19,595 nt of DNA from an uncultured Eubacteriales bacterium. GTDB taxonomy: Bacteria; Bacillota; Clostridia; Oscillospirales; Oscillospiraceae. The translations under genes and the position numbers were made by a program. Every line of letters starts with the position of its first letter. The stretch's first letter is position 1. Of the stretch, positions 6,166-13,268 are shown piece by piece. Under the pieces are notes generated by a model. That model worked only from the letters and a program-made list of their open reading frames with translations, did no database searches and was not told the DNA's origin. The stretch spans positions 1-19,595 of the forward strand of contig USHP01000006.1 in the NCBI GenBank assembly GCA_900554625.1, written 5' to 3'.

Positions 6166-6504
6166 ATGACAAACGAAGAACTGAACACCGCTTTATATAA
6201 GAAGGTGTTCGCAGAACAGGAGAAGTATCGGGAGTGGCTGCTTTCCCAGCCGCCCGACGAAATCCTGAACCACTGCTACGAGTACACGGTACGGGAGGAC
6301 ATCGTGCTGGCACAGGAGGAATACGACTTGTCCGATAAGCAGTGCAAGGCGCTCCTGAAGTCGCCCAGTCCTCTTGCAGATGTGTTCAAGGACTTCGAAA
6401 AGCGGGAGACCGACCACATGGACAACATCCGGGACACCATCGAGTGCCGAGCCAATGCGGTCATCCGGGCCGATTTTCTGAGAGCCCGGCGTGAAGCGAG
6501 GTGA
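6166..6504 (+). CDS. DUF3848 domain protein
   Basis: A 112-aa acidic, helical protein matching remembered DUF3848 proteins of clostridial ICEs (opening M-T-N-E-E-L-N, then E-K-Y-R-E-W-L, and P-L-A-D-V-F-K-D-F-E near the end). Length is typical for the family; biochemical function is unknown. AAGGAGG at 6153-6159 precedes the ATG at 6166. The protein ends in RARREAR, a tail shared with several other products here. The next gene begins 6 bases after the stop codon, so this heads the 6166-9380 operon. No membrane segment or signal peptide is visible. Confidence 0.85.
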   Translation: MTNEELNTALYKKVFAEQEKYREWLLSQPPDEILNHCYEYTVREDIVLAQEEYDLSDKQCKALLKSPSPLADVFKDFEKRETDHMDNIRDTIECRANAVIRADFLRARREAR

Positions 6505-6510
6505 TGCCCT

Positions 6511-7455
6511 ATGAGCTATATTGCTGCGGAGGATGTTGCCAAGGCCAAGGAAATGGATCTTTTGACTTACCTCCGCAATTATGAACCGCAAGAGCTTGTC
6601 CATGTGTCCGGGAACACCTATTGCACCAGAGAGCACGACTCCCTGCGAATCAGCAATGGCAAGTGGTGCTGGTTCTCACAGGGCATCGGCGGCAGATCGG
6701 CGCTGGACTATCTCATCAAGGTGAAGGGCATTCCTTTCACGCAGGCCGTAGAAATCATTCTCGGACGGGAGGCAGAAAAGCCTCCCGTTTTCTATCGTCA
6801 GAAGGAACGAAAGCACACGGAACTGCTGATGCCGGAGCTGTCCGAAACGACAGAACAGGTGGAGAAATATCTGTACGGTCGAGGGATTCATCCGGTCATC
6901 ATTCACTACTGCATAGAGAACAAGCTGCTCTTTGAGTCAGCAGATTTCCACAGTGCGGTGTTTGTCGGGCATGACAAGGACGGCAAGGCGAGATATGGCG
7001 CTCTGCGCAGCACTGTCAGCAGCTACAAAGGGGAACTGACCGGCAGTGACAAGCACTTCTCTTTTTTCTTGGAGGGAAAGCCGAATGCGGAGCACATTCA
7101 TGTATTTGAATCCGCCATTGACCTGCTGAGCTTCGCAACCTTGGCGCTGCTTGCCGGGCGCGACTGGAAAAGTGAAACCTATTTGTCTTTAGCCGGTGTG
7201 TTTCAGACTAAACGAGAGAATGTTGTGCCGGTGGCCTTGAGTAGATTTCTTGACGAGCACCCATCCGTCCGCAAAATCCATCTGCATTTGGATAACGATG
7301 CCGTCGGTCGAGGCGCTGTGAAAGGAATTGTTGGCGGACTGCAAGGAAGGTATCAGGTCTATGACGAGCCGCCCTCCCGTGGGAAAGATGTGAATGACGA
7401 GCTGAAAATCCGTGTAGGACTTATGAGAGAAAGAAAGGAGCGGGAACGCACATGA
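6511..7455 (+). CDS. DUF3991/Toprim domain protein, primase-like
   Basis: A 314-aa protein resembling the primase-like DUF3991/Toprim proteins of Gram-positive ICEs and plasmids. The N-terminal part (about residues 30-85) looks like a CHC2-type DNA-binding region (N-T-Y-C-T-R-E-H-D-S-L-R, then W-F-S-Q-G-I-G-G). A Toprim-like domain follows: V-F-E-S-A-I-D-L-L carries the acidic residue expected to bind metal, and L-H-L-D-N-D-A-V-G carries the D-x-D. Toprim domains hold Mg2+ for nucleotidyl transfer or strand cleavage. In the family the likely role is priming or replication of the transferred strand. The ATG at 6511 follows GAGGTGATG, which overlaps the stop of the previous gene. The end overlaps the next gene in an ATGA arrangement. 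Confidence 0.85.
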   Translation: MSYIAAEDVAKAKEMDLLTYLRNYEPQELVHVSGNTYCTREHDSLRISNGKWCWFSQGIGGRSALDYLIKVKGIPFTQAVEIILGREAEKPPVFYRQKERKHTELLMPELSETTEQVEKYLYGRGIHPVIIHYCIENKLLFESADFHSAVFVGHDKDGKARYGALRSTVSSYKGELTGSDKHFSFFLEGKPNAEHIHVFESAIDLLSFATLALLAGRDWKSETYLSLAGVFQTKRENVVPVALSRFLDEHPSVRKIHLHLDNDAVGRGAVKGIVGGLQGRYQVYDEPPSRGKDVNDELKIRVGLMRERKERERT

Positions 7456-8174
7456 ACATTGCAATTTATCAGATCAACCCGGACCGGGATGAGAACAGGG
7501 TAGCCTTCTTGAACTATGAAAAACTGGAGCGCTTTCAGGGCTCTGCCGCGCTTCGCAGCGAGATCTACGACAAGGTGTTCGAGGGCGAGGTGGAATGCGG
7601 CACCCTGGAAGAAGTGTACCAGATGTTCAACCTTGACCATCCGGACGGATACCGGGGCAGGTCCCTTTCCGTTTCGGATGTGGTTGAAGTCGTAGGTGAG
7701 GAAAAATCCACCTTCCATTTTTGCGACAGTATCGGCTTTCGGGAAGTGGATTTTGACCCGGATATGACCGAGCCCATGAAAGAGAAGAAAATCAAAGTGG
7801 TGCTCTGTGAACCGGGCAAGGTTGCCAGAGTTGCAGAGATCGGGACGGAGCTTTCCGATTTGCAGAGGGTGGTCGGCGGGCTGATCGAGCCCTATTATCC
7901 CTTTGAGGAGCAGGTCTGCATCGTCTGCAACGACGAGGGCAAGTACAACGGCATGCGGCCCTGTCGAGCCATCTACGGAGAAGGCAGGGAGATGATGGAC
8001 ATTATCTTCGGCCCCTTTTTCATATGCGATTGCAGCACGCCGTACTTTGGCTCCCTCAACAAGGAGCAGCTGGAACGCTACACGAAGCAGTTTCAGAATC
8101 CGGAGCGCTTCTTTCGTGTCGGCGGAGAAATCAAGGCCGTGCCCTATAAGCCTGAAAAGGACCACGAGCGCTGA
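7452..8174 (+). CDS. YodL-like plus DUF3846 domain protein
   Basis: A 240-aa protein with two parts. Residues about 4-80 (I-Y-Q-I-N through S-V-S-D-V-V-E-V) match the YodL-like domain, which includes the recurrent G-Y-R-G-R-S-L-S-V-S-D-V pattern. Residues about 115-235 look like DUF3846, with C-x-x-C-N-D-E-G-K-Y-N-G and D-I-I-F-G-P-F-F-I-C. Both domains are common in ICE and plasmid proteins and have no assigned activity. The start overlaps the Toprim gene (ATGA), so translation is coupled. The product ends in KDHER. The ParM-like gene begins 13 bases after the stop. Confidence 0.82.
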   Translation: MNIAIYQINPDRDENRVAFLNYEKLERFQGSAALRSEIYDKVFEGEVECGTLEEVYQMFNLDHPDGYRGRSLSVSDVVEVVGEEKSTFHFCDSIGFREVDFDPDMTEPMKEKKIKVVLCEPGKVARVAEIGTELSDLQRVVGGLIEPYYPFEEQVCIVCNDEGKYNGMRPCRAIYGEGREMMDIIFGPFFICDCSTPYFGSLNKEQLERYTKQFQNPERFFRVGGEIKAVPYKPEKDHER

Positions 8175-8187
8175 TGGAGGTGATGGC

Positions 8188-9114
8188 ATGAAGATGATCG
8201 ACGATGTAATCATAATCGGAATCGACAGCGGCTACGGCAATATCAAAACCGCAAACTGCTGCTTCCCGGCAAGCGTTTCCACCTATGCCAAGGAGCCGGT
8301 GTTCAAGGAGAATCTGCTTGCCTTTGAAAGCAAGTTCTACCTGATCGGTGAAGGGCACAAGGAGTTCCTTGCAGATAAGACGAAAGATTTGGATTACTAT
8401 GTACTGGCGCTTGCGGCCATCGCGCGGGAACTGAATATCCGAAAAATGACCTGCGGCAAAATCAGAATTGCGGCAGGTCTTCCTCTTACTTGGGTCAGTG
8501 GTCAGCGGGACGAGTTCAGGGACTATCTCTTGCAGAACAAAGCCGTAGACTTCTCGTTCCGAAATGTTTCCTACCATGTGGAGATCGTAGGCGTGGATGT
8601 ATTTCCCCAGGGCTTTGCGGCAGTGGCAGACCGGCTTTCTGACTTTCGGGGCGTAAACATGATCTGCGATATTGGGAACGGCACCATGAATATCATGTTC
8701 ATCAATGACAAAAAGCCGGTTTCCGGGAATATGTTTACGGAGAAATACGGTACGCACCAGTGCCTGCTGGCCGTGCGGGAGAATGTCATGCGTGCGCATC
8801 ACACCACCGTGGATGAGGCGATTATCAACCGGGTGTTCCGTTTCGGTACGGCAGACATCAAGGAGGATTATCTGAAAACCATTACCGACACGGCCACTGA
8901 TTATGTGGAGGGCATTTTTCAGAGACTTCGTGAGCACGAGTACAATCCGGAGCTGATGAGGCTGTATGTTCTCGGCGGCGGCAGCTGCCTGATCCGCAAC
9001 TTCGGTGTGTACGACGAGTCCCGTGTGACCATCAATGATGACATCTGTGCTACGGCGAAGGGGTATGAATATCTCGCGTATGTGAATCTTTTGAAAAACG
9101 GAGGTATCGTATGA
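8188..9114 (+). CDS. ParM/StbA-type actin-like ATPase
   Basis: A 308-aa actin-like ATPase. The phosphate-1 loop I-G-I-D13-S-G-Y-G-N lies at about residues 10-18. I-C-D-I-G-N-G-T-M-N is the phosphate-2 motif, and L-Y-V-L-G-G-G-S the adenosine motif. These proteins form ATP-driven filaments that push apart plasmid copies bound by a small adaptor (ParR). Length agrees with ParM/Alp7A-like proteins. ATG 8188 follows GGAGGTGA at 8176-8183; the frame is open further upstream, but only through the coding part of the previous gene. The next gene overlaps by 4 bases (ATGA) and probably encodes its adaptor. Stabilising the excised circular ICE is the likely role. Confidence 0.9.
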   Translation: MKMIDDVIIIGIDSGYGNIKTANCCFPASVSTYAKEPVFKENLLAFESKFYLIGEGHKEFLADKTKDLDYYVLALAAIARELNIRKMTCGKIRIAAGLPLTWVSGQRDEFRDYLLQNKAVDFSFRNVSYHVEIVGVDVFPQGFAAVADRLSDFRGVNMICDIGNGTMNIMFINDKKPVSGNMFTEKYGTHQCLLAVRENVMRAHHTTVDEAIINRVFRFGTADIKEDYLKTITDTATDYVEGIFQRLREHEYNPELMRLYVLGGGSCLIRNFGVYDESRVTINDDICATAKGYEYLAYVNLLKNGGIV

Positions 9115-9380
9115 GCTCTAAGCGACTCTCCTTGAGGTTTAATCTCAACAATCCGGGCGATTTGGCGGCATGGGAATACCTTCATCGACTCGATGGTGAC
9201 TCAATCAACAAGGAGATTATTTCGATGATTAACGCCTCAAAGCAGAATAACGACCTTCGGGAGCTTTTGAGACAAACCATTACTGTGGCAATGCAGGGAA
9301 TGGCTCTTCAGCCGGTAGAGAAGAAGGCAGAAATCAGCGAAAATGATTTGGCTGCGCTTGATTTTATCAATAGCCTGTGA
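9111..9380 (+). CDS. Small ParR-like centromere-binding protein
   Basis: An 89-aa protein directly coupled to the ParM-like gene. Its N-terminal half (K-R-L-S-L-R-F-N-L then helices to about residue 43) fits a ribbon-helix-helix DNA-binding fold with a single beta strand at residues 4-10. The C-terminal third is polar and helical, as expected for a filament-contacting tail. I recognise the type by position and pattern; sequence identity to ParR is not evident. Two matched palindromes follow immediately and could be its binding sites. Confidence 0.65.
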   Translation: MSSKRLSLRFNLNNPGDLAAWEYLHRLDGDSINKEIISMINASKQNNDLRELLRQTITVAMQGMALQPVEKKAEISENDLAALDFINSL

Positions 9381-9381
9381 T

Positions 9382-9407
9382 GGCATCAATTTTGATGCCG
9401 CTTTTTT
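9382..9407 (+). terminator. Palindrome 1: terminator after parMR-like genes
   Basis: GGCATCAATTTTGATGCC (9382-9399) is a perfect palindrome-like hairpin followed by GCTTTTTT, a clear intrinsic terminator. It begins one base after the stop codon. The same stem sequence recurs at 9425-9444. Confidence 0.8.
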
Positions 9408-9424
9408 CTGCCCGAAAGATGGAG

Positions 9425-9444
9425 TGGCATCATTTTTGATGCCA
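9425..9444. repeat. Palindrome 2, same arms as palindrome 1
   Basis: TGGCATCATTTTTGATGCCA repeats the GGCATCA / TGATGCC arms of the hairpin at 9382-9399, with the left arms 44 bp apart. It has no T-run and lies 30 bases before the next ATG. It could be an operator or a second centromere-like site, or a weak second stem. Confidence 0.6.
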
Positions 9445-9474
9445 CATTTCAAAAGAATTGGAGGTGAAAACGAT

Positions 9475-9666
9475 ATGGAAAACGAAAAGCGTGCATTGTC
9501 CTGGCGGGAGTTCGTGGAGTCTGGCTTTGACGGTTGTGAATATCAGTTCCCCGATTTTGAGGGGACTTTTGCAGCGACGATTGCCTGTAAACGCTGGGAT
9601 AGGAACAAAAACCTGTTGGCATATCTTGATTTCGATGACGGAAGAAAGATCATGACATCAGCATAG
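9475..9666 (+). CDS. Small ICE protein, cut short by an amber codon
   Basis: A 63-aa product (M-E-N-E-K-R-A-L-S-W-R-E-F at the start) of a small protein family I recall between the par genes and oriT in clostridial ICEs; function unknown. ATG 9475 is preceded by GGAGGTG at 9460-9466. The reading frame stops at TAG 9664-9666 after T-S-A, but the same frame then continues with protein-like sequence to TGA 9778-9780. Relatives, as I remember them, have W at the amber position and run on into N-Y-L-G-L-A-D-I-P. I therefore read this as the first two-thirds of a gene of about 101 residues. The short form may be inactive unless the amber codon is read through. Confidence 0.65.
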   Translation: MENEKRALSWREFVESGFDGCEYQFPDFEGTFAATIACKRWDRNKNLLAYLDFDDGRKIMTSA

Positions 9667-9780
9667 AGCGAAAAGAACTATTTGGGTTTGGCAGACATTC
9701 CTCTGAATACCTGCGTAAGTGTTTCGTTCCAGTTCTCTGCAAAGGGCATTTCGTACCTTAGAAGTGTCGAGGTAATTTGA
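9667..9780 (+). pseudogene. In-frame continuation of the small gene beyond the amber codon
   Basis: The frame of the gene starting at 9475 stays open for 37 codons after TAG 9664 and ends at TGA 9778. It encodes S-E-K-N-Y-L-G-L-A-D-I-P-L-N followed by alternating hydrophobic strands (V-S-V-S-F-Q-F, then I-S-Y-L-R-S-V-E-V-I). This has the look of a natural beta-rich C-terminus. It has no ribosome binding site or start codon of its own. Confidence 0.6.
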
Positions 9781-9794
9781 ATCGTGGGGCTCGT

Positions 9795-9857
9795 GGCATT
9801 GTCTTAACAAGCAACGAATCTGTCCGTACAGATTCCGCTTGTCTGGGGCAATGCCCC
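9795..9857 (+). other. oriT: Candidate origin of transfer (oriT)
   Basis: Nested inverted repeats lie immediately upstream of MobC and the relaxase. Outer arms: GGCATTG 9795-9801 with CAATGCC 9849-9855. Middle arms: ACAAGC 9807-9812 with GCTTGT 9837-9842. Inner arms: GAATCTGT 9816-9823 with ACAGATTC 9828-9835. A small GGGGC/GCCCC hairpin (9845-9857) overlaps the right side. Such structures beside relaxase genes are typical of oriT. The nick site itself cannot be read from the sequence. Confidence 0.55.
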
Positions 9858-9880
9858 TGAAACCCCAACGGAAAGGATGA

Positions 9881-10210
9881 GTGTTTTTGAGAAAAAGAAA
9901 TTGTAGAGTGGAGGTTTGCTTCACAAAGGATGAACTGTCCGTGCTTTCCAAGAAAGCCAAGAAAGCAGGGCTGTCCATCGGCGGCTTTGTTCGCCGCAGC
10001 GTAGCCGATAAGGAAATTAAGGAAGCGCCGCCAGCGGATATTCCCATGCTGCTTCGGGCCATGCGGCAGGCGGGGTACAATCTGGATCAGACCTTGAAGA
10101 GATTCAACACCACCAATGTGCCGGATATGCCGCAGTTTCGGAAGGGATTGGAGGAAATCAGAGCCGCCACGAAAATGGTGTCTGATGCGTACACCTCCGA
10201 TTATCAGTAA
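9881..10210 (+). CDS. mobC: MobC-family relaxosome accessory protein
   Basis: A small DNA-binding protein of the MobC type (109 aa from GTG 9881, or 107 aa from TTG 9887). Residues about 10-45 (R-V-E-V-C-F-T-K-D-E-L, then K-K-A-G-L-S-I-G-G-F-V-R-R-S) fit a ribbon-helix-helix fold. The rest is the helical MobC C-terminus (L-R-A-M-R-Q-A-G-Y-N-L-D-Q). MobC proteins bind oriT next to the nick and help the relaxase open the strands. The start is uncertain: AAAGG at 9872-9876 is only 4 bases from GTG 9881 but 10 from TTG 9887, which would give a more typical N-terminus. The gene begins just after the oriT candidate and overlaps the relaxase start (TAATG). Confidence 0.85.
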   Translation: MFLRKRNCRVEVCFTKDELSVLSKKAKKAGLSIGGFVRRSVADKEIKEAPPADIPMLLRAMRQAGYNLDQTLKRFNTTNVPDMPQFRKGLEEIRAATKMVSDAYTSDYQ

Positions 10211-11631
10211 TGGCGGTTACATCAATCTGGCCCATAAAAGGGCGGGTGGATAAGGTCATCAATTACGCCCGCAATCCGGAGAAAACGCATGACAAGGAAA
10301 AGCTCTCAGAGCTCCATGAAATCGAAGGCGTGGTGGAATATGCTGCCGATGAAATGAAAACCGAGAAAAGAGCCTATGTCACTTGTCTCAATCTTCATAG
10401 CGAGGAAACAGCGGCGCAGGAGTTCATGGAGACAAAGCGGCTGATGCATAATGAGGGCGGCAGATCCTGCTATCACGGCTATCAGTCCTTTAAGGCAGAT
10501 GAAGTGGACGCAGATACGGCACACAGCATTGGTGTCGCCCTTGCCAGAGAGTTATGGGGCGACCGCTTTCAGGTCGTGATCGCTACCCACTGCAACACCG
10601 GGCATTATCACAATCACTTTGTCATAAACTCCGTTTCCGATGTGGACGGCAAGAAGTTCTATAACTCACCGGCGGATTACAGACGGATGCGGGAGGTCTC
10701 CGACCGGCTGTGCCGGGAAGCCAAGATTTCCGTGATAGAGTACCCTGCCGACCGCAGAGCCAATTACGGAGAATGGCTGGCCGAGAAGAACGGCAAGCCG
10801 ACCATGCGCGGCAGAATACGCGAGGATATTGACAGGGCGATCCTCGCCTCGACTACGGAGCGTGAGTTCCAGCGTGTCATGAAGGAAATGGGCTACGAGG
10901 TGATTACAAAAACGCCGAAGGGCTCTCCGAGAGTCCACCCCATTGTAAGAATCGTGGACGGCGGGAAGAACTTCCGCTTGGACAAGCTAGGAGAATACTA
11001 CGAGCTGGATTCCATCAAGCAGCGGATTCAAAACAACTACCGCCGCAAGACGCCTTCCTCCGAGGTGGCAGAGGACACGAAAGCACCCTATTATCAATAC
11101 AAGGAGAAAGCAAAGAAGGCCACCGGCCTTTACGCCCTGTACCTATATTACTGTTATGAGCTTCACATCATCGTGCATAAGCCGGCATCTGTAAAAAAGG
11201 TGTCGGCTTTTTTGCGTGAGGATGTGACAAAGCTCGACAGATACATTGCTCAGGCGGATTTCCTTGCCAAAACAGGAATTAAAACTGTGGAGGCCCTTAC
11301 CGGCTATAAGGCCGAAAAGGAACAGCAGGTGGAAGCTTTGACGCAGCAGCGCACGGGACTGAAGAATGAACTGAAGCGGTACCTAAGAAAAGAAGATGTC
11401 CAAAGTGCCGAAGCAACGAGAGTCCGGATCGCGGAGCTGACCGCAGAGCTGAAAACCTGCCGGAAGGATATTGTGCTGTGCTCCGACATTGCTGATCGGT
11501 CGGAGCAGGTTCGTAAGAATCTTGAGCAAATCGAGCAGCAGAAAATCGAGCGAAAGGAGAAAACGGAAAATGAGTTACTCGTCAGGAGAAGCAGCCGAGC
11601 AGGTCGTGAGGATGACGCTCAACGGCGTTGA
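10210..11631 (+). CDS. Relaxase/mobilisation nuclease (MobP-like, Relaxase family)
   Basis: A 473-aa relaxase. It nicks one strand at oriT, stays bound to the 5' end through a tyrosine and leads the strand into the recipient. Y19 in V-I-N-Y-A-R-N is the likely catalytic tyrosine. The metal-binding triad is in H127-C-N-T-G-H132-Y-H134-N-H136, the classic motif III. G-Y-Q-S-F at about 90-94 is motif II. From about residue 330 the protein is mostly charged helix, probably a coiled coil for contacts with MobC or the coupling protein. Its start overlaps the mobC stop codon by one base. Its last 20 codons overlap the pcfB-like gene in another frame, so the C-terminus (R-E-D-D-A-Q-R-R) shares DNA with that gene. 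Confidence 0.93.
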   Translation: MAVTSIWPIKGRVDKVINYARNPEKTHDKEKLSELHEIEGVVEYAADEMKTEKRAYVTCLNLHSEETAAQEFMETKRLMHNEGGRSCYHGYQSFKADEVDADTAHSIGVALARELWGDRFQVVIATHCNTGHYHNHFVINSVSDVDGKKFYNSPADYRRMREVSDRLCREAKISVIEYPADRRANYGEWLAEKNGKPTMRGRIREDIDRAILASTTEREFQRVMKEMGYEVITKTPKGSPRVHPIVRIVDGGKNFRLDKLGEYYELDSIKQRIQNNYRRKTPSSEVAEDTKAPYYQYKEKAKKATGLYALYLYYCYELHIIVHKPASVKKVSAFLREDVTKLDRYIAQADFLAKTGIKTVEALTGYKAEKEQQVEALTQQRTGLKNELKRYLRKEDVQSAEATRVRIAELTAELKTCRKDIVLCSDIADRSEQVRKNLEQIEQQKIERKEKTENELLVRRSSRAGREDDAQRR

Positions 11632-12352
11632 GGTGGCTGCAAAAATCAGCGGTAAGGCGGCTGAGCGTTTGGCGGTGCTGCTTTATGCGGTGCTGAAGGA
11701 CCAGAAAAAGACACGCGGTAAAACAAGGCTCAACAGTATGCTCCGCAGCGGAAAGGAACTCAAGGTCTTTGCCATTGGCGACAGAGACCTTGAAAAGTTC
11801 TGCCGTGAGGCAAAGAAGTACGGCATCCTGTATTGTGTTTTGAAAGACAAAACGGCGAACGACGGCCACACAGATGTGTTTGTCCGCGCAGAGGACGCCA
11901 GCAAGATCAACCGCATTTTCGAGCGCTTCGGCATCGCCACCGCAGACATCGGCTCGGCGCGTACCGAAATCGTCAAGGCTCAGGAGGAGCAGAAGAACGC
12001 GGACATTCCCGTCCCCGACCGCAGCACCACGGAAAAGGACAAGGAGGAAGCATTCCTGGATGCGCTTCTTACCCCTGCGCCCAATAAGGAGGAGGCACAA
12101 ACGCAAAACCCCACGCAAGGCCCGTCTGCGAAATCCCGTCCGTCCGAGCCTACATCAAATCAGCGCGAGAAAACCGTCAGGGGTATCTCTGATCCAACGG
12201 AACGCTCCCGCCCATCTGTCCGGCAGGAAATGAAGGAGATTCGGGAGGAGCAGAGACAGAGGACGAGCTCCGCGCAGAAAACCAAGGACGAACCCAACAG
12301 AACCTCTGAGCACAGGCCTGTGCCGAAAAAGAAAAAAGACAAGGAGAGATGA
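11570..12352 (+). CDS. pcfB: PcfB-family (DUF3801) conjugation protein
   Basis: A 260-aa protein. Residues about 1-130 match PcfB/DUF3801 (S-G-E-A-A-E-Q-V-V-R-M, then L-K-V-F-A-I-G-D-R-D-L and Y-G-I-L-Y-C-V-L-K-D). The remaining half is low-complexity, rich in K, R, E, P, S and T, and probably disordered. In pCF10, PcfB works with the VirD4-type coupling protein PcfC and the relaxase to bring substrate to the channel; the same role is inferred. ATG 11570 is set by AAGGAGA at 11554-11560 with 9 bases of spacing. It lies inside the relaxase gene (62-base overlap). The product ends in KKKKDKER, where AAG-GAG-AGA also serves as the ribosome binding site of the next gene. Confidence 0.85.
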   Translation: MSYSSGEAAEQVVRMTLNGVEVAAKISGKAAERLAVLLYAVLKDQKKTRGKTRLNSMLRSGKELKVFAIGDRDLEKFCREAKKYGILYCVLKDKTANDGHTDVFVRAEDASKINRIFERFGIATADIGSARTEIVKAQEEQKNADIPVPDRSTTEKDKEEAFLDALLTPAPNKEEAQTQNPTQGPSAKSRPSEPTSNQREKTVRGISDPTERSRPSVRQEMKEIREEQRQRTSSAQKTKDEPNRTSEHRPVPKKKKDKER

Positions 12353-12354
12353 CC

Positions 12355-13254
12355 ATGGCAAACTATGATGATATTTTCAATGCCTCCGCGCAGAAGGGTA
12401 CGGAGGATAAGAGCTTCGTTTCCTTCAACAAGGAGGAGTGGGCTGCGCAGAAGAAGCAGGAGCGCGAGAGCGCTTTTGCCATGATTGATGAGACTGCACA
12501 GCGCATGGCAAATGACGGCAGCCTCTTCCAATCCTATCTGGATGTGCAGGCGCGTTTTGACCGCTACTCTGTGGGCAATGCGGTTCTGATCACCGCCCAG
12601 AAAGCCGATGCCACCCAGCTTTCGGATTTTAAGGGCTGGAAGAATAACGGCGTGTTCATCAAAAAGGGCGAAAGCGGAATCGTATTGCTGGAGCCCGGCG
12701 AGGAATATACCAAGGAGGACGGCACCGTGGGTGTCAGCTACAACTCCAAAAAGGTGTTCGACATTTCCCAGACGACCGCAAAGGCCAAGGATCGCCCCGC
12801 AATGAAGCGGGACGAGCGGCTGCTTCTGAAAGCCATCATCCACAATGCACCTTGCCCCATCGAAATCAGCCAAAAGCTGCCGGAGAACATCAATGCCGTG
12901 TATCGCCCTGACGACAAGAAAATCTATGTTAGACCTGGGCTGGAGGCCGGTGACATTTTCCGAGGCATTTCTCAGGAGCTTGCTCATGCGCATCTGGATA
13001 GCGGTGCGTATAAGCGCAGCGACCATGCCTTTACCGCCTACTGCGTGTCGTATGTGCTCTGCAGCCGGTACAATGTGCCGAAGGATATGTTCCGCTTTGA
13101 CAGACTTCCCGAAGGCTTCTCTACCATGGATGCCCGCAGTGTGAGAAACGAGCTGTCCAAGATCAGAGATGTGGCCAATGAGATCTCATCCGACATGGCG
13201 AAGGTGCTGGACAAGAGCATGAAGTCCAAGGAACGCAGGGATGAAGCGAGATAA
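12355..13254 (+). CDS. ArdC-like antirestriction/zincin-like protein
   Basis: A 299-aa protein. Residues about 40-135 look like the ArdC N-terminal single-strand-DNA-binding domain (R-F-D-R-Y-S-V-G-N-A-V-L-I, F-K-G-W, G-E-S-G-I-V-L-L-E-P). Residues about 160-270 resemble a zincin metallopeptidase domain. The expected HExxH helix reads Q207-E208-L-A-H211, so the first histidine is replaced by glutamine. ArdC of IncP/IncW plasmids protects incoming DNA from restriction. That role is plausible here, but protease activity is doubtful given the Q. ATG 12355 is chosen over ATG 12349 because AAGGAGA at 12341-12347 is only one base before the latter. The tail is KERRDEAR. The next gene starts 14 bases on. 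Confidence 0.75.
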   Translation: MANYDDIFNASAQKGTEDKSFVSFNKEEWAAQKKQERESAFAMIDETAQRMANDGSLFQSYLDVQARFDRYSVGNAVLITAQKADATQLSDFKGWKNNGVFIKKGESGIVLLEPGEEYTKEDGTVGVSYNSKKVFDISQTTAKAKDRPAMKRDERLLLKAIIHNAPCPIEISQKLPENINAVYRPDDKKIYVRPGLEAGDIFRGISQELAHAHLDSGAYKRSDHAFTAYCVSYVLCSRYNVPKDMFRFDRLPEGFSTMDARSVRNELSKIRDVANEISSDMAKVLDKSMKSKERRDEAR

Positions 13255-13268
13255 GGAGGTACCCCAAT

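Noticed and set aside
8047..8187. N-terminal extension of the ParM-like protein
   Set aside because: The extension is read from the end of the YodL/DUF3846 gene in another frame. ATG 8188 has a strong ribosome binding site and begins the normal actin-like N-terminus.
11471..11569. Longer N-terminus for the PcfB-like protein
   Set aside because: The extension is out-of-frame relaxase coding DNA. The PcfB domain begins at ATG 11570 with AAGGAGA upstream.
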